DNA of 59,889 nucleotides from Leptotrichia trevisanii DSM 22070 (GTDB lineage Bacteria; Fusobacteriota; Fusobacteriia; Fusobacteriales; Leptotrichiaceae): NCBI RefSeq assembly GCF_000482505.1, contig NZ_KI519446.1, positions 34,609 to 94,497 of the forward strand, read 5' to 3'. Shown piece by piece: positions 34,293 to 43,866 of this stretch (position 1 is its first letter; each line of letters starts with the position of its first letter). The notes under the pieces were generated by a model. It saw only the letters and a program-made list of their open reading frames with translations, ran no database searches and was not told where the DNA came from. The position numbers and the translations under genes were made by a program.

Positions 34293-35237
34293 ATGGTAGA
34301 AGTATATTGGGAAATTGGAAGAAAAATCGTAGAAGGGGAACAGCGTGGGAAAGAAAGAGCTGAATACAGTAAAGAAATTATTAAAAATTTATCTAAGGAA
34401 TTGACAGAAGAATTTGGAAAAGGATTTAGTAGAAGAACATTATGGGAAATGCGGAAATTGTATGTATATTTCTCAGATTATGAAAGAGTGCGAACACTGT
34501 TCGCACAATTGACATGGTCTCATTTTCAGAAAGTTTTAAGAGTTTCTGATGAGAAAGCTAGAATATTTTATTTGACAGAAGCAGCAGAAAATATGTGGTC
34601 TGTAAGAACGTTAGATAGAAATATATCTACACTTTATTATAATCGTATTATTGCAAGTATTGATAAAAAAAATGTTGAAAATGAAATGAAAGAAAAGACA
34701 AAAAAACTACAAGTTGAGGAATTTATAAAAAATCCAGTAGTTTTAGAGTTTCTAGATTTGCCAACAAATATGTCTTATACAGAAAATGAATTAGAAAAAG
34801 CACTAACAGATGATATTCAAAAGTTTATGATGGAACTTGGAAAAGGTTTTGCATTTGTGGAAAGGCAACAGCATATTCGTACAGAAAATTCAGATTTTTA
34901 TATTGATTTGGTATTTTATAACTATATTTTGAAATGTTTTGTTATAATAGAATTAAAAACTGAAAAATTGAAACATCAGGATATTGGACAACTTGATATG
35001 TATGTCAGAATGTATGATAATTTAAAAAAACAGGAAAATGATAATCCGACAATAGGACTTCTTCTTTGTACGGATACAGACAGAACTATTATAAAATATT
35101 CAGTTTTGAATGACAATAAAAATCTTTTTGCAAGTAAATATGTAAATTATCTGCCTAGTGAAGAGGAATTAATAAACGAAATCGAAAGACAGAAGACATT
35201 GTTTGAAAGTAAAAAGAATAATGAAGTGGAATATTAA
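34293..35237 (+). CDS. PDDEXK nuclease domain protein (DUF1016/YhcG), N-terminally truncated
   Basis: A 314-residue protein. It begins at the SAMVEVYWEIGRKI segment, which in intact family members is preceded by about 30-40 residues. The DUF1016 N-terminal domain (KERAEYSKEIIKNLSKEL, FGKGFSRRTLWEMRKLY, QLTWSHFQKVLRV) is followed by the PDDEXK fold: RQQHIRTENSDFYIDLVFYN supplies the Asp, and CFVIIELKTEKLKHQD the E-x-K. The first helix is replaced by a copied leuA fragment. Start ATG 34293 has no clear RBS. Function in the family is linked to DNA repair or restriction-associated loci; activity of this truncated form is uncertain. Confidence 0.8.
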   Translation: MVEVYWEIGRKIVEGEQRGKERAEYSKEIIKNLSKELTEEFGKGFSRRTLWEMRKLYVYFSDYERVRTLFAQLTWSHFQKVLRVSDEKARIFYLTEAAENMWSVRTLDRNISTLYYNRIIASIDKKNVENEMKEKTKKLQVEEFIKNPVVLEFLDLPTNMSYTENELEKALTDDIQKFMMELGKGFAFVERQQHIRTENSDFYIDLVFYNYILKCFVIIELKTEKLKHQDIGQLDMYVRMYDNLKKQENDNPTIGLLLCTDTDRTIIKYSVLNDNKNLFASKYVNYLPSEEELINEIERQKTLFESKKNNEVEY

Positions 35238-35271
35238 TTATAAAATTGATTACGGAAAGAAGGGAATAAAA

Positions 35272-35838
35272 GTGAAAACAGTGATTTTTTCACATCCATG
35301 GGATGGAAGTTTTAATAAGGCAATTTTAGATCAAGTAGTGAAAAAGCTAGATGAAACAAAAGAAAAATACACAGTTATTGATTTAAATAAAGATGGATTT
35401 AATCCTGTGATAACTGAAAAAGAACTGAGCTTATATTCACAGGGAAAAAGTATTGATCCTTTAGTCTTAAAGTATCAGGAAATTTTGAAAAATACAGATG
35501 AACTAATATTGATATTTCCGATCTGGTGGATGTCAATGCCTGCAATACTGAAAAGATTTTTTGATAAAGTTATGGTTAAAGGCTTTGCATATGAAAGCAC
35601 AAAAAATGGGATAAAGGGGCTTTTGACTAATATAAAAACCGCAAAAATGATTACGACAGCTGAAGCGCCTAAGATTCTATTAAGTATAACAGGATTTGGA
35701 ATTACTATGAAGAAAGCTAATCTTGGTGGTGTTGGAATAAAGAAAACAGAATGGATTCATTATACTTTGAAAATGCAGGGAACAGATGAGGATAGAAGAA
35801 AATTTCTTGAAAAAGTTGGAAAATTTATGAGTAATTAA
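35272..35838 (+). CDS. Flavodoxin-fold NAD(P)H dehydrogenase (quinone reductase)
   Basis: A 188-residue protein with the flavodoxin-like NQO fold: VIFSHPWDGSFNKAIL at the N-terminus, VIDLNKDGFNP, and PIWWMSMPAILKRFFDKV (FMN-contact helix, about 90-107). Reduces quinones or related electrophiles using NAD(P)H. Start: GTG 35272 with GAAGGGA in front; an upstream ATG at 35203 overlaps the nuclease gene and adds a tail unlike the family, so it was rejected. Accessory gene within the leu cluster. Confidence 0.85.
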   Translation: MKTVIFSHPWDGSFNKAILDQVVKKLDETKEKYTVIDLNKDGFNPVITEKELSLYSQGKSIDPLVLKYQEILKNTDELILIFPIWWMSMPAILKRFFDKVMVKGFAYESTKNGIKGLLTNIKTAKMITTAEAPKILLSITGFGITMKKANLGGVGIKKTEWIHYTLKMQGTDEDRRKFLEKVGKFMSN

Positions 35839-35849
35839 CAAGGAAAGAA

Positions 35850-35974
35850 GGAGCTATCTCAAAATTGAAAAAATATGGAAACTATATTTATTCATTTTCT
35901 ATTTTGAATTGTGAAATTATAAATAATTTGTAAATATAGTTTTTACAGTATTTTTTAATTTTTTAGACAGTCCC
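35850..35974. repeat. 125-bp imperfect fold-back sequence
   Basis: The left arm from 35850 (GGAGCTATCTC) and the reverse complement of the right arm ending at 35974 (GGGACTGTCTA) align over about 42 bp, ending in a perfect 12-bp core: AAACTATATTTA (35879-35890) and TAAATATAGTTT (35931-35942). About 40 bp of AT-rich centre remain. It may be a degenerate mobile element or a long hairpin between two transcription units. Confidence 0.6.
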
Positions 35975-36059
35975 ATTGGAAGGTTTATATTATGAAAAAG
36001 AAAAATTTAATTTTTGAAATTCTTAAATAGTTAAATAAAAAATTAGATGGAGAATAAAA

Positions 36060-36515
36060 ATGAAAAAAGGATTTTTTTGGTTATTCTACTTGTTGTTTTT
36101 AATATTTTTTGATATTATTTTGGTGATTATAAGATTTAATAATAGCATTTATGATTTTTTAACAAGTTTGAATATAAAAAATGAGTGGATTTTAGAAAGA
36201 TTATTTTCACTAGAAGAAATTATTTTTATCATCATTAGTTTGATTTTTGCTTATTTAATTTCAAAAATAAAAGTGAATAAAAAAAGTTTGTTAATCCCTC
36301 CATTAATTATAGTAACAATAAAAGCGGTGATACTTTTTTTTGTATTAAAATACATAACATCCCTTGATGATACAGGAGAAAGTATATTTTTTACATTTTT
36401 CATGGTAGCAGGCTTTGGAGCTTATATGGGAATGATGAATTTATACTTTTATTTGGGGTTATTGTTTAATTTATTTAGAAGGAGAAAAAATGAAAGGAAA
36501 AAGTTGGATTCTTAA
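36060..36515 (+). CDS. Hypothetical membrane protein, four helices
   Basis: A 151-residue integral membrane protein. Helices at about 5-24, 50-67 (LEEIIFIIISLIFAYLI), 76-96 (LLIPPLIIVTIKAVILFFVL) and 110-138 (FFTFFMVAGFGAYMGMMNLYFYLGLLF). The C-terminus is basic. No family recognised. Its last 26 bases overlap the start of the metallophosphoesterase, suggesting coupled translation. ATTAGATGGAG lies upstream of ATG. Confidence 0.7.
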   Translation: MKKGFFWLFYLLFLIFFDIILVIIRFNNSIYDFLTSLNIKNEWILERLFSLEEIIFIIISLIFAYLISKIKVNKKSLLIPPLIIVTIKAVILFFVLKYITSLDDTGESIFFTFFMVAGFGAYMGMMNLYFYLGLLFNLFRRRKNERKKLDS

Positions 36516-37332
36516 AATTTTATATGGTTTTTTAGGATTAATTATAGTATTTTTAGTGTATTCGCATTACGAATATCGGAATATAAAGATTAAAACAATT
36601 GAGATAAAGTCTAAGGATTTGCCAAAAGAATTTGATGGAAAGAAAGTGCTGTTTGTAGCGGATTTTCAGTATGATACTATGGCACGATATAATAGAAAAC
36701 AGCAGAAAAAGGCGATTGAGCTGATTAATGCACAGAAGAAGGATATGATACTGCTGGGGGGAGATTATGCGACTTGGGAGAAAAATATTCCTAAGTTTTA
36801 TGAAGACGCTAAGGATATAAAGATTCCGGAACTTGGAGTATATGCGATTTATGGGAATCATGAGTATCCAGGAGAAAAAGAAACGGCTGAAAATATGAAA
36901 AAACTTGGATTTAATCTGCTCGTAAATGAAAATAGGAAAATAACAATTAACAATGAAAATATATATATCGCAGGAGTAACAGACTTGTGGCATGGAAAGC
37001 CTGATGCAAAAAAGGCTCTTGAAGGATTGAAAAAAGAGGACTTTGTATTATTTTTGACTCATAATCCTGAATATTTTGAGGAAATGACAGAAGATGAGAA
37101 GGAAAAGGCAGATATGACACTTGCTGGACATACTCACGGCGGACAGGTTACTTTCTTTGGAAAAATTATTATGTCGGCTATAAAGGATAAGAAGAAATAT
37201 GGTTATGGAATGAAGGAATATAATGGTCATAAAATATACATTACTTCAGGATTAGGAGGGGCTTTTCTTGAAATGTTTATTAGATTTTTTGCACAGCCTG
37301 AGATTGTGATTTTTGAGTTAAAGAAAATTTAG
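36490..37332 (+). CDS. Membrane-anchored calcineurin-like metallophosphoesterase, copy 1
   Basis: A 280-residue protein with an N-terminal membrane anchor (residues 7-25) and a metallophosphoesterase domain of the YkuE type. Metal-site motifs: ADFQYD (55-61, Asp58), GGDY (Asp92), GNHEYP (Asn123, His124), THNPEYF (His191) and AGHTHGG (His214, His216). In most family members the first motif is D-x-H; here the His is Gln (Q60), and the same change occurs in the paralogue at 39413. The overlap with 36060 and a GAAGGAG RBS show coupling. The active domain should face the periplasm. Substrate unknown (phospholipid or nucleotide in relatives). Confidence 0.85.
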   Translation: MKGKSWILKILYGFLGLIIVFLVYSHYEYRNIKIKTIEIKSKDLPKEFDGKKVLFVADFQYDTMARYNRKQQKKAIELINAQKKDMILLGGDYATWEKNIPKFYEDAKDIKIPELGVYAIYGNHEYPGEKETAENMKKLGFNLLVNENRKITINNENIYIAGVTDLWHGKPDAKKALEGLKKEDFVLFLTHNPEYFEEMTEDEKEKADMTLAGHTHGGQVTFFGKIIMSAIKDKKKYGYGMKEYNGHKIYITSGLGGAFLEMFIRFFAQPEIVIFELKKI

Positions 37333-37351
37333 ATTTAGAAAGAGAGAAGAA

Positions 37352-38686
37352 ATGGGAATATTTGATTTTTTTAAAAAGAATAAGGAAGAAGAAATTCCTT
37401 TAAGGATAGCTAAAGATTTTCATTTTCATTCAGTTGTTGGAAAAAATGGGGATGGAACTGCACGAAAAATTGTTGAGTATTTTGGAGATAAAGTGGAAGA
37501 AGCGGTTGATACGCATAAAAATTTTGTGGATGAAGATGTTCTATCATATTTTGAAGGGGAAGATGCTGAAAAGGAGTTTCCAATACAAGAGTGGACACGA
37601 ATTTTTAGAATAAAATTAAAAGATGGTACAGAAATCAATGGGGAAATTGATGATAGTGAAATGGCTGCAAAATATGGTGCTGGGCTTGCAGAACATTTTT
37701 CAGATGTGAATATAAAAGATGAAAATTTGAAGCAGATGTTATTGACTCAAATTGCATTTTTCAATTGCAGAACAAAATTAACGGCAACTTTTGATTTTTA
37801 CAAAAGTGGGAAAAAGAAAAACGAAAAGATAAAACTGTTGGATTTTATTTTGGGAGCAGGAAAAAGTTTTGATGGTTATTCGTTATTTAGTACAGAAACT
37901 TTATATTCGCCTGATAAAAAAGTATTTGTTTCAAAAAAGATAGGAACAGAATTTAAAGAGTTTACGCCGTTTATTCCTAAAGAATTGATTGATAATTTTG
38001 AAATGACAGATGAAGATAATGCTAGAATGGCGAGAAGTATTGAAAAAATAAAGGCTGATGGATTGCCATATCTTGAGAATATGCATACAAGTATTTCGGA
38101 GGCGAGGGCTGTTATTCCTGATAAAGAATTGATTATAAAAAGAGCAGCTGCAATACAGATGACAGGAATTGCATCAGAACTTTATAATGAAATGCAGGAA
38201 AATGCCAAAGAAAAAATCAAAGAGTTTTTTGAAATATTTGAAAAGCAATACGAGATTAAAGAAGTTTTGACTAATGAAGAAAAAAATTATCTTGAAAAAT
38301 ACACAGATGATGTAAGAATAAATTCGGAATATAATTGGCGTTATGAATGCCCACCAGTACTGCTATGGGCTTTATCATTACAGGAATTAACAGATTTGAG
38401 TACAATTTGCAATGTTAAAGGAACAATAGAATATTTTATGGAAAATGATTTAGAAACATTGATGAATAAAGCAGAATTACGTTCAAAAGATGAAATAATG
38501 GATATGCTTGATTATTTGTACAGGCTTAACTGGAGTGCAGTGGAACTGAGAATACGTCCTGAAAATCATAATAACAAGAAATTCCCTTATAATGAAAGTA
38601 TTATTCATTTCAGAAGATTGGCACTGGAATGGCTTGTACAGCCTGAAAAAAGTATTGAATATGTTGAAGCGGAGATGCATACTTAG
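37352..38686 (+). CDS. DUF4272 domain protein
   Basis: A 444-residue cytosolic protein. The first half (residues 1-225) is unrecognised, with a FHFHSVVGKNGDG segment. The second half fits DUF4272: ARSIEKIKADGLPYLENM (about 228-245), ELIIKRAAAIQMTGIASEL, WRYECPPVLLWALSLQEL, and the end motif RIRPENHNNKKFPYNESIIHFRRLALEWL in which the arginines and WL are conserved. The family has no known function and is common near polymorphic-toxin immunity genes. It starts 19 bp after the phosphoesterase. Confidence 0.75.
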   Translation: MGIFDFFKKNKEEEIPLRIAKDFHFHSVVGKNGDGTARKIVEYFGDKVEEAVDTHKNFVDEDVLSYFEGEDAEKEFPIQEWTRIFRIKLKDGTEINGEIDDSEMAAKYGAGLAEHFSDVNIKDENLKQMLLTQIAFFNCRTKLTATFDFYKSGKKKNEKIKLLDFILGAGKSFDGYSLFSTETLYSPDKKVFVSKKIGTEFKEFTPFIPKELIDNFEMTDEDNARMARSIEKIKADGLPYLENMHTSISEARAVIPDKELIIKRAAAIQMTGIASELYNEMQENAKEKIKEFFEIFEKQYEIKEVLTNEEKNYLEKYTDDVRINSEYNWRYECPPVLLWALSLQELTDLSTICNVKGTIEYFMENDLETLMNKAELRSKDEIMDMLDYLYRLNWSAVELRIRPENHNNKKFPYNESIIHFRRLALEWLVQPEKSIEYVEAEMHT

Positions 38687-38733
38687 AAAATTTGACAAGA
38701 TGAAAAACTAAATAAAAGGAGCTGCTGAAAATT

Positions 38734-39378
38734 ATGAATAAAAAGATAGTAATTGGGATATTTGCAATGTTATTTTTCGGAGGAGGGTTTTTACTTTATA
38801 ATTCTTATCAGGAAGGCAGAAAGTTGGATGTACAGGCAAAAAAATTAGATAATAGGGCTAAGGAGCATGAAATTTTACAAAACCAATCTGAAGAAAAAGC
38901 CAAAGCAACTACTGTCACATCGGCTACAGCTGAAGCCAAAAATACAAATAAGCAAGTAGCAAGTTCAGTAAACAGCAGTAATTCTGTAAAAAATAAAACT
39001 ACTTATGAAAAGGATTTGAAAAGCAGAATGACTTCTGCAAATGAAGGTAATGTTAGTTCTGAAATTGATGCTTTAAGAAATAATGAAAATGCTAATGAGG
39101 CATGGACTAAAGAGCTTGATAAAATATATTCACTTTTAATGTCAGAACTTTCAGGAAGTCAGAAAACAAAACTTCAAAATAGCCAGAAAGCATGGATAAA
39201 AAGTGTAGAAAAAGAAGTAAATACAGCAATGGATGAGTATTGTCCTGCGGATTCAAATGGAGAAAGGGTAGGATGTGGAACATTAGGAGGACTGGAAGAG
39301 ATGAGGATAAGAGTGAGAAGAACAAGATCTAGAACGTTGGAATTGGCAAGAATGTATGATGAAATGCACAATAAATAG
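38734..39378 (+). CDS. Membrane-anchored LprI-domain (DUF1311) protein
   Basis: A 214-residue protein with an N-terminal membrane helix (IGIFAMLFFGGGFLLY), a low-complexity Ala/Lys/Ser/Thr-rich spacer (residues 30-90) and a C-terminal LprI/DUF1311 domain. The domain shows WTKELDKIYSLLMSELS, LQNSQKAWIKSVEKEV and GCGTLGGLEEMRIRVRRTRSRTLELARMY, with two Cys. LprI of Mycobacterium is a lysozyme inhibitor; that role is only a family analogy here. AAAGGAGCTG is the RBS. Confidence 0.8.
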   Translation: MNKKIVIGIFAMLFFGGGFLLYNSYQEGRKLDVQAKKLDNRAKEHEILQNQSEEKAKATTVTSATAEAKNTNKQVASSVNSSNSVKNKTTYEKDLKSRMTSANEGNVSSEIDALRNNENANEAWTKELDKIYSLLMSELSGSQKTKLQNSQKAWIKSVEKEVNTAMDEYCPADSNGERVGCGTLGGLEEMRIRVRRTRSRTLELARMYDEMHNK

Positions 39379-39412
39379 ATTTAATATTTGAAAAGGATTA
39401 AGAGGGAATCTT

Positions 39413-40258
39413 ATGATAAATAAAAAGAACATATTATCAATTTTAGGAATTTTAACAATATTTTTTTTAATTTGTCTAATTTACGCACATTATGAGTATA
39501 CACAGCTCAAGGTTAGAACAATAGAAATTGCCTCAAAGGATATTCCAAAGGAATTTGATGGAAAGAGAATTGTGTTTGCGGCGGATTTTCAGCTGGATAC
39601 TTATGCAAGATTTAATCAGAAGCAGCTTGACAGGATTATTAAACTGATAAATGAACAGGAGAAGGACATTATAATTCTTGGTGGTGATTATACTAACTGG
39701 ACTGGTAAAATTCCACGATTTTACAAAGGAATGGAAAAGTTGGAAAAGCCTAAATATGGAATTTATGCAGTTTTTGGAAATCATGATTATAATTCTGTGG
39801 AAAAAAATATGGCTGGACTGAAAAGTCTTGGATACAAAGTGTTGGTAAATGAAAATGATAAAATAACAGTAAATAACCAGAGTATCTACATTTCAGCAGT
39901 TGACGATTTACTAAAAGGGAAACCTGATGCACAGAAAGCTCTTCAAGGAATAAAAAAAGATGATTTTAATATTTTTGTTACGCACAATCCTGATTATTTT
40001 GAAGAAATGACAGATGAACAGAAAGAAAGAGCTGATATGACTTTGGCAGGGCATACTCATGGCGGGCAGATAACACTGTTTGGATTGATTTTATGGGCTG
40101 AGATTAAACATCCTTGGAAATATGGGTACGGTTTGAAGGAATATGACGGACATAAGATTTATACGACTTCAGGTGTTGGTGGCGGAGCATTTGAGATGTT
40201 CATAAGATTCTTTGCACAGCCTGAGATTGTGGTGCTAAAATTGAAAAAAATAAATTAA
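39413..40258 (+). CDS. Membrane-anchored metallophosphoesterase, copy 2
   Basis: A 281-residue paralogue of the protein at 36490, same design: N-terminal membrane helix (residues 7-27), then motifs AADFQLD, GGDYTNW, GNHDYN, THNPDYF and AGHTHGGQ. D-x-H is again D-x-Q. The C-terminal halves are the most similar (EEMT.E.KE.ADMTLAGHTHGGQ..., FAQPEIVVL..). The gene is separated from copy 1 by DUF4272 and LprI genes, so duplication was followed or accompanied by insertion of those. AAGAGGGAA lies before ATG. Confidence 0.85.
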   Translation: MINKKNILSILGILTIFFLICLIYAHYEYTQLKVRTIEIASKDIPKEFDGKRIVFAADFQLDTYARFNQKQLDRIIKLINEQEKDIIILGGDYTNWTGKIPRFYKGMEKLEKPKYGIYAVFGNHDYNSVEKNMAGLKSLGYKVLVNENDKITVNNQSIYISAVDDLLKGKPDAQKALQGIKKDDFNIFVTHNPDYFEEMTDEQKERADMTLAGHTHGGQITLFGLILWAEIKHPWKYGYGLKEYDGHKIYTTSGVGGGAFEMFIRFFAQPEIVVLKLKKIN

Positions 40259-40278
40259 AAACTGGAAAGAGGTACGAT

Positions 40279-41115
40279 ATGGAAGATAAAGAATTAAAGA
40301 AGTTGGCAAAAGAGATTTTTGAAAAAATTAAAAAAAAGTATTATGAAACAGCAAAAGAAATGATTGTTGCAAATGCTTTAGTCAATGCTTCAAAAAAAAT
40401 AAAAATAACAGACAGTAAAATTGAAGGGATTCCATATATTCCAAAAGGGAGTAAAATTCCAACAAATTCAGAAGGAAAACAATTTATGTTTCTTGCGCAG
40501 ATAAATTGTGAGGATTTGAAGTAGCTTGAAGATTTTCCGCAGGAGGGGATTTTGCAGTTTTGGATTTTGGGAGAAGATTTACTGGGATTGGATTTTGACG
40601 ATTATACAAATCGAGATGGATTTGATGTGATTTATTATGAAAAAATTGAAGATTGTCATTCGGAAGTTGAGTTTAAGAAAATGTATAATCCTTATAGGGA
40701 AAATTCAGGAAATTTAGAAATAGCAAATAAACCTTGTAAAATGAATTTTTCTTTGGAAAAACAGAAAGAAAGTTTTAATTATGAGTTTTTAGAAAAACTT
40801 TATGAAGAAGTGTTGAAGGAAGAAAATCTTAAATTTGAAGAAGATAATGAATTATATGAAGAAGTAGAAAGAATCTATGAAGATGAATTATATGAAGAAA
40901 TTGTTGGGACAAAATGCAACGGATTTCCATATTTTACTCAATTTGAACCAAGAGATGAAGAACAATTGAAAGAATACGATACTTTGCTATTTCAGATTGA
41001 CAGTGGAGGAGAAATTATGATTGGAGATTGTGGAGTGATGAATTTCTTTATTAATAGAGAGAAATTAAAAAATAAAGATTTTTCAGATGTTTTTTATAAT
41101 TGGGATTGTTATTAA
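40279..41115 (+). pseudogene. YwqG family (DUF1963) gene with in-frame amber codon
   Basis: One reading frame runs from ATG 40279 to TAA 41115 but is broken by TAG at 40522-40524, directly before LEDFPQEGILQFWI. The pieces on both sides match YwqG: IPYIPKGSKIP, GKQFMFLAQINCEDL before the stop, then LEDFPQ, GLDFDDY, FDVIYY, and C-terminal GDCGVMNFFI with the acid-rich insert. An intact gene would give 278 residues. Other genes here stop at TAG (leuB, relB), so it is read as a stop. Nothing suggests readthrough. A recent nonsense mutation or a sequencing error are both possible. Confidence 0.85.
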
Positions 41116-41141
41116 TTATTTTACGAAAGGTCTGAAAGTTA

Positions 41142-41669
41142 ATGAAGTTTAAATTTTTAAATTGTATATTTCTGATATGTTTTATATTTGGCGGTGTACT
41201 GTATTCGGATGAAAAAAGACAAGTTGAAGAAAAAGAAGTTGAAATTATTGATGGAAAGGCTTATGTAAAAGGAGAAAATAAGCCGTTTTCAGGGAATATA
41301 ATAGTCCGATATGACAGTGGAGAAATTTCAAGTGTATATGCTCTTAAGGAAGGGTTGAGGCAGGGAATAACAAATTATTATTATAAAAATGGAAAATTAA
41401 AAGCCGAACTTATTTATGTTAATGATAAACTAAACGGAAATGTGAAAGAGTTTTATGAAAACGGAAATATCCAATCAGAAACAGAATACAAAGATGATGT
41501 TTTATACGGAAAAAGAATAGAGCGGTATGAAAATGGGAACTTGAAAATGACATCTGAATGGAATCGATTTTTGGATGGAGAAAAAATAGAATATCATAAA
41601 AATGGTAAAGTTAAGAAAAAAGAAAGTTTTAAAAAAATAAAAGATGAAATACAGGAAAAAATTTTGTAA
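41142..41669 (+). CDS. Exported MORN-repeat protein, YwqK type
   Basis: A 175-residue protein with a signal peptide (KFKFLNCIFLICFIFGGVLYS) followed by repeats of the toxin-antitoxin YwqK/MORN-variant type: YDSGEISSVYALKEGLRQG, YYKNGKLKAELIYVNDKLNG, FYENGNIQSETEYKDDVLYG, YENGNLKMTSEWNRFLDG, YHKNGKVKKKESF, each about 22 residues. YwqK is listed as a toxin-antitoxin-associated antitoxin-like family, but that does not prove a role here. Adjacent to the broken YwqG gene, which is also its neighbour in other genomes (ywqG-ywqK in Bacillus). Confidence 0.8.
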   Translation: MKFKFLNCIFLICFIFGGVLYSDEKRQVEEKEVEIIDGKAYVKGENKPFSGNIIVRYDSGEISSVYALKEGLRQGITNYYYKNGKLKAELIYVNDKLNGNVKEFYENGNIQSETEYKDDVLYGKRIERYENGNLKMTSEWNRFLDGEKIEYHKNGKVKKKESFKKIKDEIQEKIL

Positions 41670-41707
41670 GGGAAATAAAGATTATAACTGATAGAAAGTT
41701 GGGGAAA

Positions 41708-42382
41708 ATGGATATAAAAAATATAAATTATGAATATTTTTTAGATTTATCAGTAAGAATGACATATCATTCAAATGCCATTGAAGGAAATACATTGACA
41801 TTGAATGAGACGGCTACAATTATTTTGGATAGCACAATACCAGGCAGCAAGAGTGTTCGTGAAGTTTTTGAAGTTTTGAATCATAAAAGGGCGATTGACT
41901 ATATGATAAGTGAACTTGAAAATGATAAAAAACTTGATATTTACGTGATAAAGAGTATAAATAAGGAAATTTTGGATAGGTTAAATGATAATGCAGGAAA
42001 TTTTAAAAGAAATAGTAATGCAATAATTGGTGCAAATTTTGAAACTTCTACACCAAGTCAAGCACCAATTCTTACAAAAAATTGGATTGAAAATCTTAAT
42101 TATAGGCTTGAATTATGTAAAAATGATGATGAAAAATTATTGGAAATATTAAACTCTCATATAGAATTTGAACGAATTCATCCCTTTAGTGATGGAAATG
42201 GATGAACGGGAAGACTGATTATGATGCATCTGTGTTTTCAGGAAAAAATAGCTCCATTTGTAATCGAAAAGGAAGATAGAGCCTTGTATATGAGTTATTT
42301 AAGGGAACAAAATATAGATATTATTTTTGAAAAAGTAAAGGAATTACAGAAATTTGAGCAAAAAAGAATGGATAAATTTTAA
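41708..42382 (+). pseudogene. Fic/DOC family gene with opal codon inside the catalytic motif
   Basis: One frame from ATG 41708 to TAA 42380-42382 is broken only by TGA at 42203-42205. The motif reads HPFSDGNG, then the stop, then TGR, where Fic enzymes have HPFxDGNGRTGR. So the arginine codon (CGA or AGA) became TGA. The N-terminal TYHSNAIEGNTL carries the inhibitory SxxxE(G/N) motif of class II Fic proteins, which transfer AMP to target proteins. The downstream sequence (LIMMHLCFQEKIAPFVI...) is intact for 58 codons. hemL and exbB end at TGA, so UGA is a stop here. Inactive as read. Confidence 0.85.
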
Positions 42383-42431
42383 AAAAAATTTATAAATAAA
42401 AAAACGGAGAGAAAAAGTGGAGGATAAAAAG

Positions 42432-43841
42432 ATGTCAGAAATGAAAAAACCAAAAACTTTGTTTGATAAAGTTTGGGAGAAACACGTAATTACAGGAGAG
42501 CCTGGAGAAGCACAATTGCTTTATATAGATTTACACTTAATTCATGAGGTTACTTCGCCACAGGCGTTTTCAGGATTGAGGCTTGCTGGAAGAAAGGTTA
42601 GACGTCCTGACTTGACTTTTGGAACGATGGATCATAACACGCCTACGATAATGTCGCAAAGACTAGATATAAAAGATAAGATTTCTAAGGCGCAGCTTGA
42701 TGCACTTGCTGCAAACTGTAAGGAATTTGGGATTGAACTTGTTGATATGTTTAATGAAAATAATGGAATTGTGCATATGGTAGGGCCTGAACAAGGACTT
42801 ACGCAACCTGGAAAAACTGTAGTTTGTGGAGATAGCCATACTGCGACGCATGGAGCATTTGGAGCGATTGCATTTGGAATTGGGACAAGTGAAGTTGAGC
42901 ATGTTCTGGCAACACAGACAATTTGGCAAAAAAAACCTAAGACAATGGGAATTGAAATTACTGGAAAATTACAAAAAGGTGTATATGCAAAAGATATTAT
43001 TTTACATATAATTAAGACTTATGGAATTGGACTTGGAAATGGATATGCCTTTGAATTTTTTGGAGATACGATAAGAGGGCTTTCGATGGAAGAAAGAATG
43101 ACAATATGCAATATGGCGATTGAAGGTGGTGGAAAATCAGGAATTATTGCACCTGATGAAACTACATTTAATTATGTGAAAGGAAGAAGGTTTGCACCAA
43201 AAGGTGAGGAATTTGAGAAAAAAGTGGCTGAATGGAAGGAATTATATACAGATTCTGTAGAAGCCTTTGATAAGCATATAAAAATAGATGTTACAAATCT
43301 TGAGCCACAAGTTACTTGGGGAACAAATCCTGAAATGGGCATCAATGTTACAGGAACTTTCCCTGAAATTAAAGATCACAATGATGAAAAGGCCTACGAG
43401 TATATGGGCTTAAAACCGGGGCAGACTCCATTTGATATTCCTTTAAAGCATGTGTTTATAGGTTCCTGTACAAACGGAAGACTGAGCGATTTGGAAATTG
43501 TCGCAAAAATTGTAAAAGATAAAAAAGTTGCACCAAATATTACAGCAGTCGTGGTTCCTGGCTCACAAGTTGTAAAAAAGGCAGCTGAAGAAAGCGGAAT
43601 AGCACAAATTTTGAAAGATGCAGGCTTTGAATGGAGAGAAGCTGGATGTTCCACTTGTCTTGGAATGAACCCTGACTTGATACCAGCTGGAGAGCATTGT
43701 GCCTCAACTTCCAACAGAAACTTTGAAGGACGGCAAGGAAAAGGAGCAAGAACTCATTTAGTGAGTCCTGCAATGGCTGCTGCGGCTGCAATTTATGGGA
43801 AATTTGTGGATGTAAGGGAATTGGATGAGATTTGCGAATAA
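42432..43841 (+). CDS. leuC: 3-isopropylmalate dehydratase large subunit
   Basis: A 469-residue aconitase-like enzyme of leucine synthesis. Motifs: [29 protein letters not shown], and the Fe-S cysteines in FIGSCTNGR and the C-X-X-C region [13 protein letters not shown]. It ends in [19 protein letters not shown] 42432 is chosen over GTG 42417 because the GTG overlaps GGAGGA (42419-42424). It works with leuD, but a restriction-modification pair sits between the two genes. The 35-bp gap after Fic shows no terminator. Confidence 0.97.
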   Translation: MSEMKKPKTLFDKVWEKHVITGEPGEAQLLYIDLHLIHEVTSPQAFSGLRLAGRKVRRPDLTFGTMDHNTPTIMSQRLDIKDKISKAQLDALAANCKEFGIELVDMFNENNGIVHMVGPEQGLTQPGKTVVCGDSHTATHGAFGAIAFGIGTSEVEHVLATQTIWQKKPKTMGIEITGKLQKGVYAKDIILHIIKTYGIGLGNGYAFEFFGDTIRGLSMEERMTICNMAIEGGGKSGIIAPDETTFNYVKGRRFAPKGEEFEKKVAEWKELYTDSVEAFDKHIKIDVTNLEPQVTWGTNPEMGINVTGTFPEIKDHNDEKAYEYMGLKPGQTPFDIPLKHVFIGSCTNGRLSDLEIVAKIVKDKKVAPNITAVVVPGSQVVKKAAEESGIAQILKDAGFEWREAGCSTCLGMNPDLIPAGEHCASTSNRNFEGRQGKGARTHLVSPAMAAAAAIYGKFVDVRELDEICE

Positions 43842-43866
43842 TTTAAATAAAAAGGAGAGGTTTTTT

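Noticed and set aside
42203-42205. Recoded UGA (selenocysteine or alternative genetic code) in the Fic gene
   Set aside because: hemL and exbB end at TGA, no SECIS-like structure was recognised, and Fic has Arg, not Cys/Sec, at this place.
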